In this document: positions 1 to 8,438 of the stretch, one piece after another | How the letters are laid out: each line of letters starts with the position of its first letter | How positions within the stretch are numbered: position 1 is the first letter of the stretch | NCBI RefSeq assembly: GCF_014495685.1 | Contig: NZ_JACTVI010000029.1 | Location: forward strand, 1 to 64,000 | Reading direction: 5' to 3' | Length of the DNA stretch: 64,000 nucleotides | Source of the DNA: Streptomyces sp. TRM68367 | GTDB taxonomy: Bacteria > Actinomycetota > Actinomycetes > Streptomycetales > Streptomycetaceae | The notes under the pieces: model-generated | Seen by the model: only the letters and a program-made list of their open reading frames with translations | Told to the model about the DNA's origin: nothing | Database searches by the model: none | Program-made: the position numbers and the translations under genes

Positions 1-2425
1 GCGCCAGACCCGCACCCGCCACATACAACTCACCCGGCACACCCACCGGCACCGGCCGCAACGCCCCGTCCAGCACGAACACCCGCGTGTTGCGGAAGGG
101 CCGGCCGATCGGGACGGCGCCTTCCGGGGTGGGGGCTCCCGGGGCGATGCAGTGGTCGAGGCAGTTGACCGTGGCCTCGGTCGGGCCGTAGGCGTTGTAC
201 ACCACCGCGTCGGGGTGGCGGGCCCGCCAGCGCTCGAGCGCCGGGCCGAAGAGGGCCTCGCCGCCCAGGACGAGGCAGCCGTCGGGGGACGCCTCGTCCG
301 GCAGGGTCAGGAGCAGCTCCAGGTGACTCGGCGTCACCTTCATGAACGTGGGCTGCGCCGCGCCGACCAGGTCCTCCTCCACAAGGTCGGCGATGCGCAC
401 ACACCCTCCGCTGATCAGCGGGGTGTACAGCGCGGTCACCGTGAGGTCGAAGGTGACCGGCGAGGGCAGCAGTGACGTTCCGGCAGCCGCCGGGTACTCG
501 TCGCGCGCCCGCAGGACGTAGTCGGTGAGCGCCCGGTGCTCGACCACTACGCCCTTGGAGCGGCCGGTCGAACCCGAGGTGTAGATGACGTATGCGGGGT
601 GCTCGGGACGCAATGCCCCCGAAAGGTCCGGAAGTTCGCTCTCGCGCGGTCCGTCGGCCGGTACGTCGGCATCCGGTGTGCCCAGCAGGATCCGCTCGAC
701 CGGCTCCTCGGTCGCCGGCAGCCGGGGTGCGGTGCCGGCGTCGGTGAGCAGCAGGACGGGCCGGGCCTCGTCGAGCACGGTGGCGATGCGGGCCCCGGGG
801 TGGTCCGGGTCCAGCGGGACGTACGCGGCGCCCGACTTCAGGACGGCCAGCAGCGCCACGACGAGGTCGGTACCGCGCGGCAGGGCGACGGCGACCAGGC
901 TCTCGGGGCGGGCGCCGCGGGAGACGAGGACACGGGCCAGCCGGTCGGATCGGGCGTCGAGTTCGGCGTACGACAGCACGGAACCGGCGCATTCGACGGC
1001 GGGTTCGTCGGGTGTCAGCGCGGCCTGCTCGGCGAAGAGCCGGGGCAGCGGGTCGTCGGGGACCTCCGCTCGCGGGCCGTTCCACTCGGTGAGGACGCGC
1101 CGGAGTTCGCCGGCGTCGAGCAGCTCCACGCGGCCGACGGGAAGCTGCGGTGCGGTCAGCAGCCGGTCGAGGAAGCCGAGGAACCGGTCGCGATGAGCGC
1201 GCAGTTCGGCCTCCGTGTACAGCGCGGGGTTGGCGTCGAAGTCGACCCGGATCCCGTCCGCCAGGTCGGCGGTCGCGTACACGTGTACGGAGAGGTCCTT
1301 GACCCGCCCGGTGGACAGCTGCCGGGCTACGACCCGCTGCGCGCCGAAGTGCACGGCCTGGTCGAAGGTGACGGCGTTGACGACCGGCCCGGTGAGCGCT
1401 GCCGAACCGGAGCGCCCCAGCTCGCCGTGGAGCTCCTCGCCCCGGTAGCACTGGTGCGCGGCGGTTGCGAGCACCCGGGGAGCGACGGTGGCGAGCAGGT
1501 CGCCGAAGGAGACCTCGGGCCTGACGGGGACGCGCAGCGGTACCTCGTTGGACAGCATCGTCGGCGTCGTCCGTGCGGGGCGCCCGGTGCGCGCCGCGAC
1601 GGGCAGGCCGAGGACGACGTCGTGCCGGCCGGTCAGCCGGTGCAGATAGGCGGCCATGGCGGCGATGACGACGACCGGCCAGCGGCTACGGGCCCGGTGC
1701 GCGGCCTCGCGCACGGCGGCCACCCGGGGCCCGTCGAGGTGGACGGTGTGGCGCAGGGCGCTCGGGGCCGCCGGCGCCTGGCGTCCGGTGATGCCGGTGG
1801 GTTCCGGCCGGTCGGCGAACTCCCGTGCGAAGTGGGCCCGGTCGCGGGCGTAGCGGTCGGAGTCGCGGTAGGCGGCCTCGGCCCGCAGCACATCGTCCAC
1901 CCGGCCGAAGGAACCGGGCGCGGCCTCGCGACTCTCGATCCCGGCTGTATAGAGCTCCGCGATACGCCGGCAGTACAGGGTCTGCGCCCAGCCGTCCATC
2001 ACCATGTGGTGGTAGCGCAGGTAGAACGTGTACCGGTCGTCGGCCGTGCGCAGGAGGGCGTGAACCACCAGCGGGTCGCGGGACGGGTCGGCGTACGTGG
2101 CGCGATCGGCCCGCATCCACTGCTCGGCGGCGTCCGCCGGATCGCCGGCCGGCCGCAGGTCCACCAGGTGAAGCGGCGGTTCGGCGTCGGACGGCGTCTG
2201 CCACAGACCGTCGGCGTCCTCGCTGAAGCTCATGCGGACGGCCTCGGCCTCCCGGGCCGCTGTGCGCACCGCACCGAGCAGGGCGGCCTCGTCCACGTCC
2301 CCGTCGATGTCGAAGCGGACAGCGCAGTTGTACAGCGGCTCTCCGGGCTGCAACTGCTGGGCCACCCAGACGCCGACCTGGGCGGCGGTCGCGGGGCGTC
2401 GGCCCACCTCACGCACGTCAGACAC
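1..2425 (-). CDS. Non-ribosomal peptide synthetase, N-terminal part (C-A...), 3' end beyond window
   Basis: The reading frame stays open to the left edge (about 808 codons seen). Residues about 15-440 are a condensation domain with the HHxxxDG motif as HHMVMDG near residue 140. From about 460 an adenylation domain follows, with core A3 YVIYTSGSTGRSKG near residue 610 and A5 NAYGPTEATVN. Reading specificity-pocket positions by alignment to GrsA-PheA in my head gives D-L-T-K-V-G-A-V-N, closest to Asp/Asn-type DLTK codes but with unusual last positions. The GTG start overlaps the carrier-protein stop by 8 bp (GTGTCTGA), so the two are coupled. A C domain at the very N-terminus, behind an acyl-AMP ligase and ACP, fits a starter condensation domain that acylates residue 1. 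No termination or epimerisation domain is visible here. Confidence 0.93.
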   Translation of the reverse strand, partial: MSDVREVGRRPATAAQVGVWVAQQLQPGEPLYNCAVRFDIDGDVDEAALLGAVRTAAREAEAVRMSFSEDADGLWQTPSDAEPPLHLVDLRPAGDPADAAEQWMRADRATYADPSRDPLVVHALLRTADDRYTFYLRYHHMVMDGWAQTLYCRRIAELYTAGIESREAAPGSFGRVDDVLRAEAAYRDSDRYARDRAHFAREFADRPEPTGITGRQAPAAPSALRHTVHLDGPRVAAVREAAHRARSRWPVVVIAAMAAYLHRLTGRHDVVLGLPVAARTGRPARTTPTMLSNEVPLRVPVRPEVSFGDLLATVAPRVLATAAHQCYRGEELHGELGRSGSAALTGPVVNAVTFDQAVHFGAQRVVARQLSTGRVKDLSVHVYATADLADGIRVDFDANPALYTEAELRAHRDRFLGFLDRLLTAPQLPVGRVELLDAGELRRVLTEWNGPRAEVPDDPLPRLFAEQAALTPDEPAVECAGSVLSYAELDARSDRLARVLVSRGARPESLVAVALPRGTDLVVALLAVLKSGAAYVPLDPDHPGARIATVLDEARPVLLLTDAGTAPRLPATEEPVERILLGTPDADVPADGPRESELPDLSGALRPEHPAYVIYTSGSTGRSKGVVVEHRALTDYVLRARDEYPAAAGTSLLPSPVTFDLTVTALYTPLISGGCVRIADLVEEDLVGAAQPTFMKVTPSHLELLLTLPDEASPDGCLVLGGEALFGPALERWRARHPDAVVYNAYGPTEATVNCLDHCIAPGAPTPEGAVPIGRPFRNTRVFVLDGALRPVPVGVPGELYVAGAGLA

Positions 2426-2717
2426 CTTCCGTCCGCTCCTTCTCGAGTTCGTCGCACAGGAAGTCGACGAGTTCGCCGATGGTCGGGTGCTGCAGCACGA
2501 CCGTGTCCTCCAAGGGGAGGCCTAGCCTGTCCTCGAGGTCGGCGGCGAGGGTCACCGCGTACAGCGAGTCCAGTCCGTAGTCCGCCAGCGGTGTGTCCGG
2601 CAGGATCTCGGTCTCGGGCAGTCGCGCCTGGCCGGCCACGTGCGCCGCGATCCACTGCCGCAGAGCGTCGGCGGATCGCGGACGGCGGGTGTCCTGGACG
2701 CTTTCCGGCATGGTCAT
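2418..2717 (-). CDS. Stand-alone acyl carrier protein
   Basis: A 99-residue protein with the phosphopantetheine site in YGLDSLYAV (Ser about residue 51) and the helical pattern of a carrier domain. It sits between the fatty acyl-AMP ligase and the NRPS and overlaps the NRPS start. It should therefore carry the activated fatty acid to the first condensation domain. The start is ATG at 2717, with GGAG about 10 nt upstream; a second in-frame ATG lies two codons on. Size is normal for a discrete ACP. The role is inferred from context; the ACP fold is clear. Confidence 0.9.
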   Translation of the reverse strand: MTMPESVQDTRRPRSADALRQWIAAHVAGQARLPETEILPDTPLADYGLDSLYAVTLAADLEDRLGLPLEDTVVLQHPTIGELVDFLCDELEKERTEGV

Positions 2718-2806
2718 CTCGGACCAGCTCCTCTCCACGGCCCGGTCCAACGGGCGGAAGTGACGGGGGTGTTCGCGACTGCGGTGGTGGTAGTCGGCGC
2801 CGGCGG

Positions 2807-4537
2807 TCAGCCGGCGTACTCGGGCCGCAGCTCTCCGCTCAGGCGCAGTCGGCGCATCTCGGCGCGCTGGATCTTGCCGCTGGTGGTGCGCCGCACCTGG
2901 CCGCGGCGGAGCAGCAGCACCTCCGAGACGCGGACGCCGAACTCCTCGACGACGCTCCTGCGCATGTCGGAGGCCAGCGCCCGGAGCGTGGCCTCGCCCG
3001 GCCGGCCGGTGACCTCGTGGGTGATAACGAGGGCCTCCTCGGCGTCCTCCGCGCCGTCCGGGCCGGCCGACAGCGGCGCGGTGAACACAGCTCCGACAGC
3101 GCCGAGTTCGCCGTGCCGGGCGCGCAGATGATGTTCGATGTCCTGCGGGTACAGGTTGCGGCCGTGCAGGATCAGGGTCTCCTTGAGCCGGCCCGTGACG
3201 AAGACCTCGCCGTCCCGGACGGTGCCGAGGTCCCCGGTGCGCAGGTAGCCGGCGTCGCCGTCGGCGGTGCGTGCCGCGAACGTCTCGCGGGTGGCCGTCT
3301 CGTTGCGCCAGTATCCGCGCGCCACGCTGGCGCCGCGCAGCCAGATCTCTCCCACCCGGCCGGCGGGCAGCACCTCGTGGGTCTCGGGATCGACCACCCG
3401 TACATCGAAGTCCGGAGCCCGGCCGTTGCCGAGCAGCTCCCGGCCGGTACCCCCGTGGGGCACCTCCCGGAACTCGTGGCGGGCGAGCTGCTCGGGGTCG
3501 ACCCGGGTCGGGGCGGACGGACGGGGAGCCGCGCCCGAGACGAAGACGGTGGCCTCGGCCAGCCCGTAACAGGGCGACATCGCCTCGGGGTTCAGGCCCG
3601 CGGCGGAGAAGCGCTCGGCGAACCGCGCCACGGTCGCCGCGTGCACGGGCTCGGAGCCGTTGACGGCGTGGGTCCAGCGGGACAGGTCCAGCCGGGCGAG
3701 CTGCTCGTCGCTGACTCTGCGGCAGCACAGCTCGTAGGCGAAGTTGGGGGCCGCGGACCAGCCGACGTCGTAGCGGTCGATCATCCGGAGCCATTGGTAG
3801 GGCTGTCTGATGAACGTGACGGGGCTGAGCAGGACACAGGTCGTGCCCAGGAAGAGGGCGGGCAGCGTCTGCGCCATCAGCCCCATGTCGTGGTAATGCG
3901 GGGCCCAGCCGCCGAAGCGGGTGTGCTCGTGAACGTCCAGCGCCCGGTACAGGGCCGTCGCGTTGGCGAGCAGGTTGCCGTGGCTGACCATGACGCCCTT
4001 GGGATCTCCCGTGGACCCCGAGGTGTACTGGAGCAGCGCGAGTGCCTCGTGCCCGAGGTCCGGCTCGCGCCAGCTGTCGGGGTCGGCCCACTCCCCCGCG
4101 TCGGTGGCCAGCACCTCCAGCGCGGGCAGGTCCTCGCCGTCCAGCCAGTCGGCGACGGCCGGCCCGCTCGCGGTGTCGGTGAGCACGGCCGCCACCTCGG
4201 CGTCCGCGGCGATGCCGCGCACCCGTCGGCGCTCGTGTCCGTAGCGTCCCGGCAAAGGGGCGGGTACGGCCACCATGCCGGCGTACAGGCAGCCCGCGAA
4301 GGCGGTGATGAACTCGACCGGCGGATACAGCAGCAGGATCCGCGAGCCCGGCGGATACCTGCGCTGCAGTTCGGCGGCGATGCGCCGCGCCTGGGCATCG
4401 AACGTGGCGTAGGAGCGGTGCCGCGCATCCCCCCGGTCCGCGTCGCGCACCTGGATCACGGCGTCCTGATCGGGCCGTTCGAGCACATGGCGGCGTAAGG
4501 CGCGCACCGCGTTCGATTGGTCAATGAGGCTGATCAC
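2807..4537 (-). CDS. Fatty acyl-AMP ligase (FAAL), lipopeptide initiation
   Basis: A 576-residue member of the ANL superfamily. Visible are the P-loop YTSGSTGDPKG (about residue 169), the YHDMGL motif, SPCYGLAEAT, RTGDLG, the FAAL-type segment GRNLYPQDIE and a C-terminal SGKIQR with the adenylation lysine. Members activate a free fatty acid as acyl-adenylate and load it on an ACP without CoA, matching the ACP gene 90 bp downstream. The GTG start has GGAGGAA ten nt upstream. Codon 14 (4496-4498) is TTA, the rare bldA-dependent leucine codon, so translation probably depends on the developmental tRNA. It is transcribed divergently from the halogenase operon. Confidence 0.93.
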   Translation of the reverse strand: MISLIDQSNAVRALRRHVLERPDQDAVIQVRDADRGDARHRSYATFDAQARRIAAELQRRYPPGSRILLLYPPVEFITAFAGCLYAGMVAVPAPLPGRYGHERRRVRGIAADAEVAAVLTDTASGPAVADWLDGEDLPALEVLATDAGEWADPDSWREPDLGHEALALLQYTSGSTGDPKGVMVSHGNLLANATALYRALDVHEHTRFGGWAPHYHDMGLMAQTLPALFLGTTCVLLSPVTFIRQPYQWLRMIDRYDVGWSAAPNFAYELCCRRVSDEQLARLDLSRWTHAVNGSEPVHAATVARFAERFSAAGLNPEAMSPCYGLAEATVFVSGAAPRPSAPTRVDPEQLARHEFREVPHGGTGRELLGNGRAPDFDVRVVDPETHEVLPAGRVGEIWLRGASVARGYWRNETATRETFAARTADGDAGYLRTGDLGTVRDGEVFVTGRLKETLILHGRNLYPQDIEHHLRARHGELGAVGAVFTAPLSAGPDGAEDAEEALVITHEVTGRPGEATLRALASDMRRSVVEEFGVRVSEVLLLRRGQVRRTTSGKIQRAEMRRLRLSGELRPEYAG

Positions 4538-4960
4538 AATACGCCGTTTCCTCCGTTGCGAGAATCCACGTCACCGGAACACGACCGTCGGCTCCGACTC
4601 ACCGGCCCTGACCCAGAGAATAACCGCGGGGACCTGTTTGACATTCGTCTCGAAGCGCTGACCCAGGGAAGCTATCCCGGATCAACAACCCCGTCAAGCA
4701 TCGATTTTGACAGGCGCACATATAACTACTCCGGCGCTCATTCCAGCTGCGTCTTTAGGTGCCCGCTTAACCATGGTGACCTTGCCGTGCGGCCGCTGGT
4801 AGCCTGCTGCGAGCCCTCCTGGAGCTGGACATATGAGCAGCTCGGAGGGGCTTCGAGAAGCAACGTGGCACCCCGGAAGCATCGCCTGAATATCCTGCCA
4901 CGGAATTCTTTGGCGCCACATTCCCGATTCCCAGCGGCAGGCCGAGACAGAGGATGGAAT
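4538..4960. promoter_or_regulatory. Divergent promoter region between lipo-initiation and halogenase operons
   Basis: This stretch of 423 bp has no convincing gene and is visibly lower in GC than its neighbours. On the minus strand TTGACG (4692-4697) is followed after 17 bp by TAGCTT (4669-4674), a good vegetative promoter for the FAAL gene with a leader of about 125 nt. On the plus strand TTGACA (4707-4712) lies close to TATAAC (4721-4726). That spacing is too short for a normal sigma-70 promoter, so activator help or a different start is likely. The two -35-like elements form GTCAA-N9-TTGAC. Confidence 0.6.
4833..4889 (+). other. Possible 18-codon upstream ORF in halogenase leader
   Basis: ATG at 4833 has GGAG eight nt upstream and runs 18 codons to TGA at 4887, ending 71 bp before the halogenase start. 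It contains one Trp codon (EATWHPG), not a Trp run, so classical attenuation is not supported. It may simply be chance; noted because of its ribosome-binding site and position. Confidence 0.25.
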
Positions 4961-6550
4961 ATGGCTAAGAGCGTGGTCGTGGTAGGCGGCGGAACCGCCG
5001 GCTGGATGACCGCTTCATACCTACGGGCCGCTTTCGGCGACCGTATCGACGTCACTCTGGTGGAATCCAAGAACGTTTCGACGATCGGTGTCGGCGAGGC
5101 GACGTTCAGCACAGTCCGGCACTTCTTCGACTACCTGGGGCTCGACGAGCGCGAGTGGATGCCCGAGTGCCAGGCGACGTACAAGCTGGCGATCCGCTTC
5201 GAGAACTGGCGCGCCCAGGGCCATCACTTCTACCACCCGTTCGAGCGGCTGCGCGTCGTCGACGGGTTCCCGCTGACGGACTGGTGGCTGCACAGCAAGA
5301 CCGGCGACCGCTTCGACAACGACTGCTTCGTCATCGCCTCGCTGTGCGACGCCATGCGCTCGCCCCGCTACCTCGACGGCACCCTGTTCGAGCAGGACTT
5401 CCGCGAGGAAGGCGGCGAGCGCACGTTCCGCACGACGCTCGCGGAGCAGAACACGCAGTTCCCGTACGCCTACCACTTCGACGCGAGCCTGCTCGCCCGG
5501 TACCTCACCAAGTACGGAACGGACCGCGGAGTACGGCACGTGCTCGACGACGTGCTCGATGTCTCGCTCGACGAGCGGGGCTGGATCAGCCATGTGGTGA
5601 CGAAGGAACACGGCGAGCTGCACGGCGACCTGTTCGTCGACTGCACCGGTTTCCGCAGCATGCTGCTGAACAAGGCGCTGGCCGAACCGTTCCTGTCCTA
5701 CCAGGACACACTGCCCAACGACAGCGCGGTGGCCCTGCGGGTCCCGGTGGACATGGCCGAACGGGGCATCCGGCCCTGCACCACCGCGACCGCACAGGAC
5801 GCCGGCTGGATCTGGACCATCCCGCTCTTCGGCCGCATCGGCACCGGTTACGTCTACGCGAGCGACTACGCCGGCCCGGAGGAGGCGGAGCGCACGCTGC
5901 GCGAGTTCGTCGGGCCCGCGGCAGCGGACCTGGAGGCCAACCACATCAGGATGCGTATCGGGCGCAGCGAGCGCTCGTGGGTGAACAACTGCGTGGCGGT
6001 GGGCCTGTCCAGCGGCTTCGTCGAGCCCCTGGAGTCCACCGGCATCTTCTTCATCCAAAACGCCATCGAGCAGCTGGTCAAGCACTTCCCCGGGGAGGGC
6101 ACGGCCGACTGGGAGAACCTGCGCCGCTCCTACAACCGCCAGGTCGGCCATGTCATGGACGGCGTGCGCGAGTTCCTGGTGCTGCACTACTACGCGGCCG
6201 CCCGCCAGGACAACCAGTACTGGAGGGACACGAAGAAGCGGCCGCTGCCCGACTCCCTCGCCGAGCGGATCGAGCAGTGGCAGGCCAAGCTCCCGGACTC
6301 GGAGAGCGTCTACCCGCACTACCACGGCTTCGAGTCGTACTCGTACATTGCGATGCTGCTCGGTCTCGGCGGTCTCGACGTGCAGGCCCCGCCAACCCTG
6401 GCGTTGCTCGACGACACGGCGGCCGTCCGGGAAATGGCGCTGGTGCGGGAGCAGGCCGCGCGGCTGGTCGAGCGACTGCCCTCGCAGTACGAGTACTTCG
6501 CCCATCTGCAGGTTCTGCCGCCGGAACGGCGCGCCGCCCGGGCCCGATGA
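4961..6550 (+). CDS. FAD-dependent tryptophan halogenase, PyrH-like (probably Trp 5-halogenase)
   Basis: A 529-residue flavin-dependent halogenase using FADH2, O2 and chloride to chlorinate tryptophan. N-terminal VVGGGTAGW binds FAD. GWIWTIP matches the WxWxIP halogenase motif, and GLSSGFVEPLESTG carries the catalytic Glu. YKLAIRFENW holds the active-site Lys. The start region (VTLVESKNVSTIGVGEATFS, then TVRHFFDYLGLDEREW) closely matches PyrH of S. rugosporus as I remember it, which makes the 5-position likely but unproven. The ATG at 4961 is chosen because AGAGGA lies just upstream; the frame is open farther 5' but that part is not protein-like. It heads a translationally coupled operon with its flavin reductase two genes on. 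Confidence 0.95.
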   Translation: MAKSVVVVGGGTAGWMTASYLRAAFGDRIDVTLVESKNVSTIGVGEATFSTVRHFFDYLGLDEREWMPECQATYKLAIRFENWRAQGHHFYHPFERLRVVDGFPLTDWWLHSKTGDRFDNDCFVIASLCDAMRSPRYLDGTLFEQDFREEGGERTFRTTLAEQNTQFPYAYHFDASLLARYLTKYGTDRGVRHVLDDVLDVSLDERGWISHVVTKEHGELHGDLFVDCTGFRSMLLNKALAEPFLSYQDTLPNDSAVALRVPVDMAERGIRPCTTATAQDAGWIWTIPLFGRIGTGYVYASDYAGPEEAERTLREFVGPAAADLEANHIRMRIGRSERSWVNNCVAVGLSSGFVEPLESTGIFFIQNAIEQLVKHFPGEGTADWENLRRSYNRQVGHVMDGVREFLVLHYYAAARQDNQYWRDTKKRPLPDSLAERIEQWQAKLPDSESVYPHYHGFESYSYIAMLLGLGGLDVQAPPTLALLDDTAAVREMALVREQAARLVERLPSQYEYFAHLQVLPPERRAARAR

Positions 6551-7878
6551 GCCTCCCTCACTGGGCGGCCCTGACCGGGCACGTGGCGATCGCCGTGGCC
6601 GTGGTGCTGGCCGGCGCGCCGCCGGCCCGCGCCCTGGCCCGGCGGCTCGGGCAACCCGCCGTGGTCGCCGAGATCGCACTGGGCATGATCGCCGGGCCGC
6701 TGGTGCTGCGGCTCGGCGGTTCGGGCGCGCTCGACCTGCTGGTGCCCGCCGACGTCCACACCGGGCTGGACCACGTCGGCCACGCGGGCCTCGCGCTGTT
6801 CCTCGTAGGGGTCGGCCACGAGCTCAAGAGCCCGTCCGTATCGGTCCGGGGCCGCATGGTCGCCACGACCGCCGCGGGAGCGGTGGTCGTCCCGCTGGCC
6901 TGCGGCGGGCTGCTCGCCGCATGGGTGCTGTCCACCCACGATCCGTCCCTGCGCGGCCACGCGCCCGCCCCGGCCCTGGTGCTGCTGATCGCGGTGGGGC
7001 TTTCGGTCACCGCCGTTCCCGTGCTGGCACGGATCCTGGTGTCCCGCGGGATACTCGAGACACACGTCGGACGGCTGTCCATGACGTCCGCGGTGCTGAT
7101 CGACATCGCCGCGTGGGTCCTGCTCGCCGTCGCTGTGGGCCTGGCCTCGGGCGGGACGGGGAACGTGCCCCTGTTGCTGCTGGTCGTGTGCGTGTCGGCC
7201 GCCGTCTTCGCCGTGCTGCGCACGACGCTGCGCGGCCGGTGGGCGCGGCGGGCGGCGGCCGGCCACCCCCGGGTGGCGGCGGTCGGCATCGCCGTACTGG
7301 CAGCCGGGGCAGCGGCCGTGCTGCGCGAGTGGGATCTGCCGGAGATTCTCGGGGCCCTGCTGATCGGCGTGGCCGTGCCGACGGACGGGCCCGACTGGCC
7401 GTGGACGCGCGCGGTGCACACCGTGTCCGGCGTCGGCCGCGCCCTGGTGCCGGTGTTCTTCGTCACGACCGGTCTGACCGTGTTCACTCGTGAGTTCGAC
7501 GGTCTGCCCTGGGCCGCGACGGCCATCACCGTCTTCCTGGCCGTCGTCGGCAAGCTCGGCGGCACGTACGCGGGGGCCCGGATGGGCGGCGCGTCGCACG
7601 TCGACGGACTGCGTCTCGGCGTCCTGCTCAACACCCGGGGTCTGACCGAACTCGTCGTCCTCCAGGCCGGTTTCAGCGCGGGGATCCTCACCTCCGACCT
7701 GTTCCTGGCCATGGTGGTGATGACGCTCGTGACGACGACGATGACCGGGCCCGTGTACTCCCTCGTCGAGGCGCGCGCCGCCCGGGGCGCCCGCGTGGCG
7801 GCTCCCCCCGGGAAACAGGCGACGGACCCCGGGCGACAACCGACGGCCCGCAGGGAAAAGGAGTCGACCCGGCCATGA
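6547..7878 (+). CDS. Cation:proton antiporter, CPA2 (KefB/monovalent cation) family
   Basis: A 443-residue membrane protein with about a dozen hydrophobic helices. It has the LGMIAGPLVLRLGG start region, the ITVFLAVVGKLGGTYAGARM segment and the TRGLTELVVLQAGF motif typical of CPA2 exchangers. The last 40 residues are a polar cytoplasmic tail, with no TrkA-N domain. The start ATG overlaps the halogenase stop (ATGA) and its own stop overlaps the flavin-reductase start, so it is co-translated with halogenation genes. It could serve resistance, pH or ion balance, or product efflux. The sequence alone does not decide which. Confidence 0.88.
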   Translation: MSLPHWAALTGHVAIAVAVVLAGAPPARALARRLGQPAVVAEIALGMIAGPLVLRLGGSGALDLLVPADVHTGLDHVGHAGLALFLVGVGHELKSPSVSVRGRMVATTAAGAVVVPLACGGLLAAWVLSTHDPSLRGHAPAPALVLLIAVGLSVTAVPVLARILVSRGILETHVGRLSMTSAVLIDIAAWVLLAVAVGLASGGTGNVPLLLLVVCVSAAVFAVLRTTLRGRWARRAAAGHPRVAAVGIAVLAAGAAAVLREWDLPEILGALLIGVAVPTDGPDWPWTRAVHTVSGVGRALVPVFFVTTGLTVFTREFDGLPWAATAITVFLAVVGKLGGTYAGARMGGASHVDGLRLGVLLNTRGLTELVVLQAGFSAGILTSDLFLAMVVMTLVTTTMTGPVYSLVEARAARGARVAAPPGKQATDPGRQPTARREKESTRP

Positions 7879-8438
7879 CGGAGCCGCTGCTCGACGTGAC
7901 ACCTCACCAGCCCGGGGCGGCGCGCCCCGAGGCCCCGGACTTCCGGGACCTGATGTCCACCTTCCCGACGGGCGTCGCCGTGGTGACGACCGCCGGCCGG
8001 GACGGCCGCCCCTGGGGGATGACCTGTTCCTCGGTGACCAGCATCACCACGGATCCCCCCACCCTCCTGGTCAGCCTGCGGCGCGGCAGTCCCACCCTGT
8101 CCGCGGTGCTGGAGTGCGCCACGTTCGCGGTGAACCTGCTGCACCACGAGGGCCGGCCGGCCGCAGAACTGTTCGCCTCGGGCGACCCGGACCGCTTCGA
8201 CCGCGTCGCCTGGCGGGACGACGGCGACGCGGCGGGTCCCCATCTGCTCGACCACGCTCACTCCGTCGCGGACTGCCGCGTCGAGCGAATCCTGCCGGTC
8301 GGCGACCACACGGTGGTCTTCGGCGAGGTGTTCCGGATCGAGACCTATCACAGCGGCCCGCTCCGGCCTCTGCTCTACGGGCTGCGCCAGTACCGGTCCT
8401 GGTCCACCGGTGACCGAAAGGAAGGGGAGGTGCGGTGA
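7875..8438 (+). CDS. Flavin reductase (FADH2 supply for the halogenase)
   Basis: A 187-residue flavin-reductase-like split-barrel protein. It shows the conserved run FRDLMSTFPTGVAVVTT, CSSVTSITTDPPTLLVSLRR and FAVNLLHHEG found in two-component monooxygenase/halogenase partners. It would reduce FAD with NAD(P)H and pass FADH2 by diffusion. ATGA overlap with the antiporter and GTGA overlap with the following ATPase place it inside one coupled operon. Length is typical. Assignment to the halogenase rests on context and on the known need of that family for a separate reductase. Confidence 0.92.
   Translation: MTEPLLDVTPHQPGAARPEAPDFRDLMSTFPTGVAVVTTAGRDGRPWGMTCSSVTSITTDPPTLLVSLRRGSPTLSAVLECATFAVNLLHHEGRPAAELFASGDPDRFDRVAWRDDGDAAGPHLLDHAHSVADCRVERILPVGDHTVVFGEVFRIETYHSGPLRPLLYGLRQYRSWSTGDRKEGEVR

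Noticed and set aside
536..4498. Very long plus-strand open frame (1320 codons) opposite FAAL, ACP and NRPS
   Set aside because: It is the GC-driven shadow of three clear minus-strand genes; its translation is Gly/Arg/Val-rich with no domain pattern.
4517..4960. N-terminal extension of the halogenase frame by 148 codons
   Set aside because: Not protein-like, no ribosome site at the upstream start, and PyrH-type halogenases begin at the MAKSVVVVGGG-like position.
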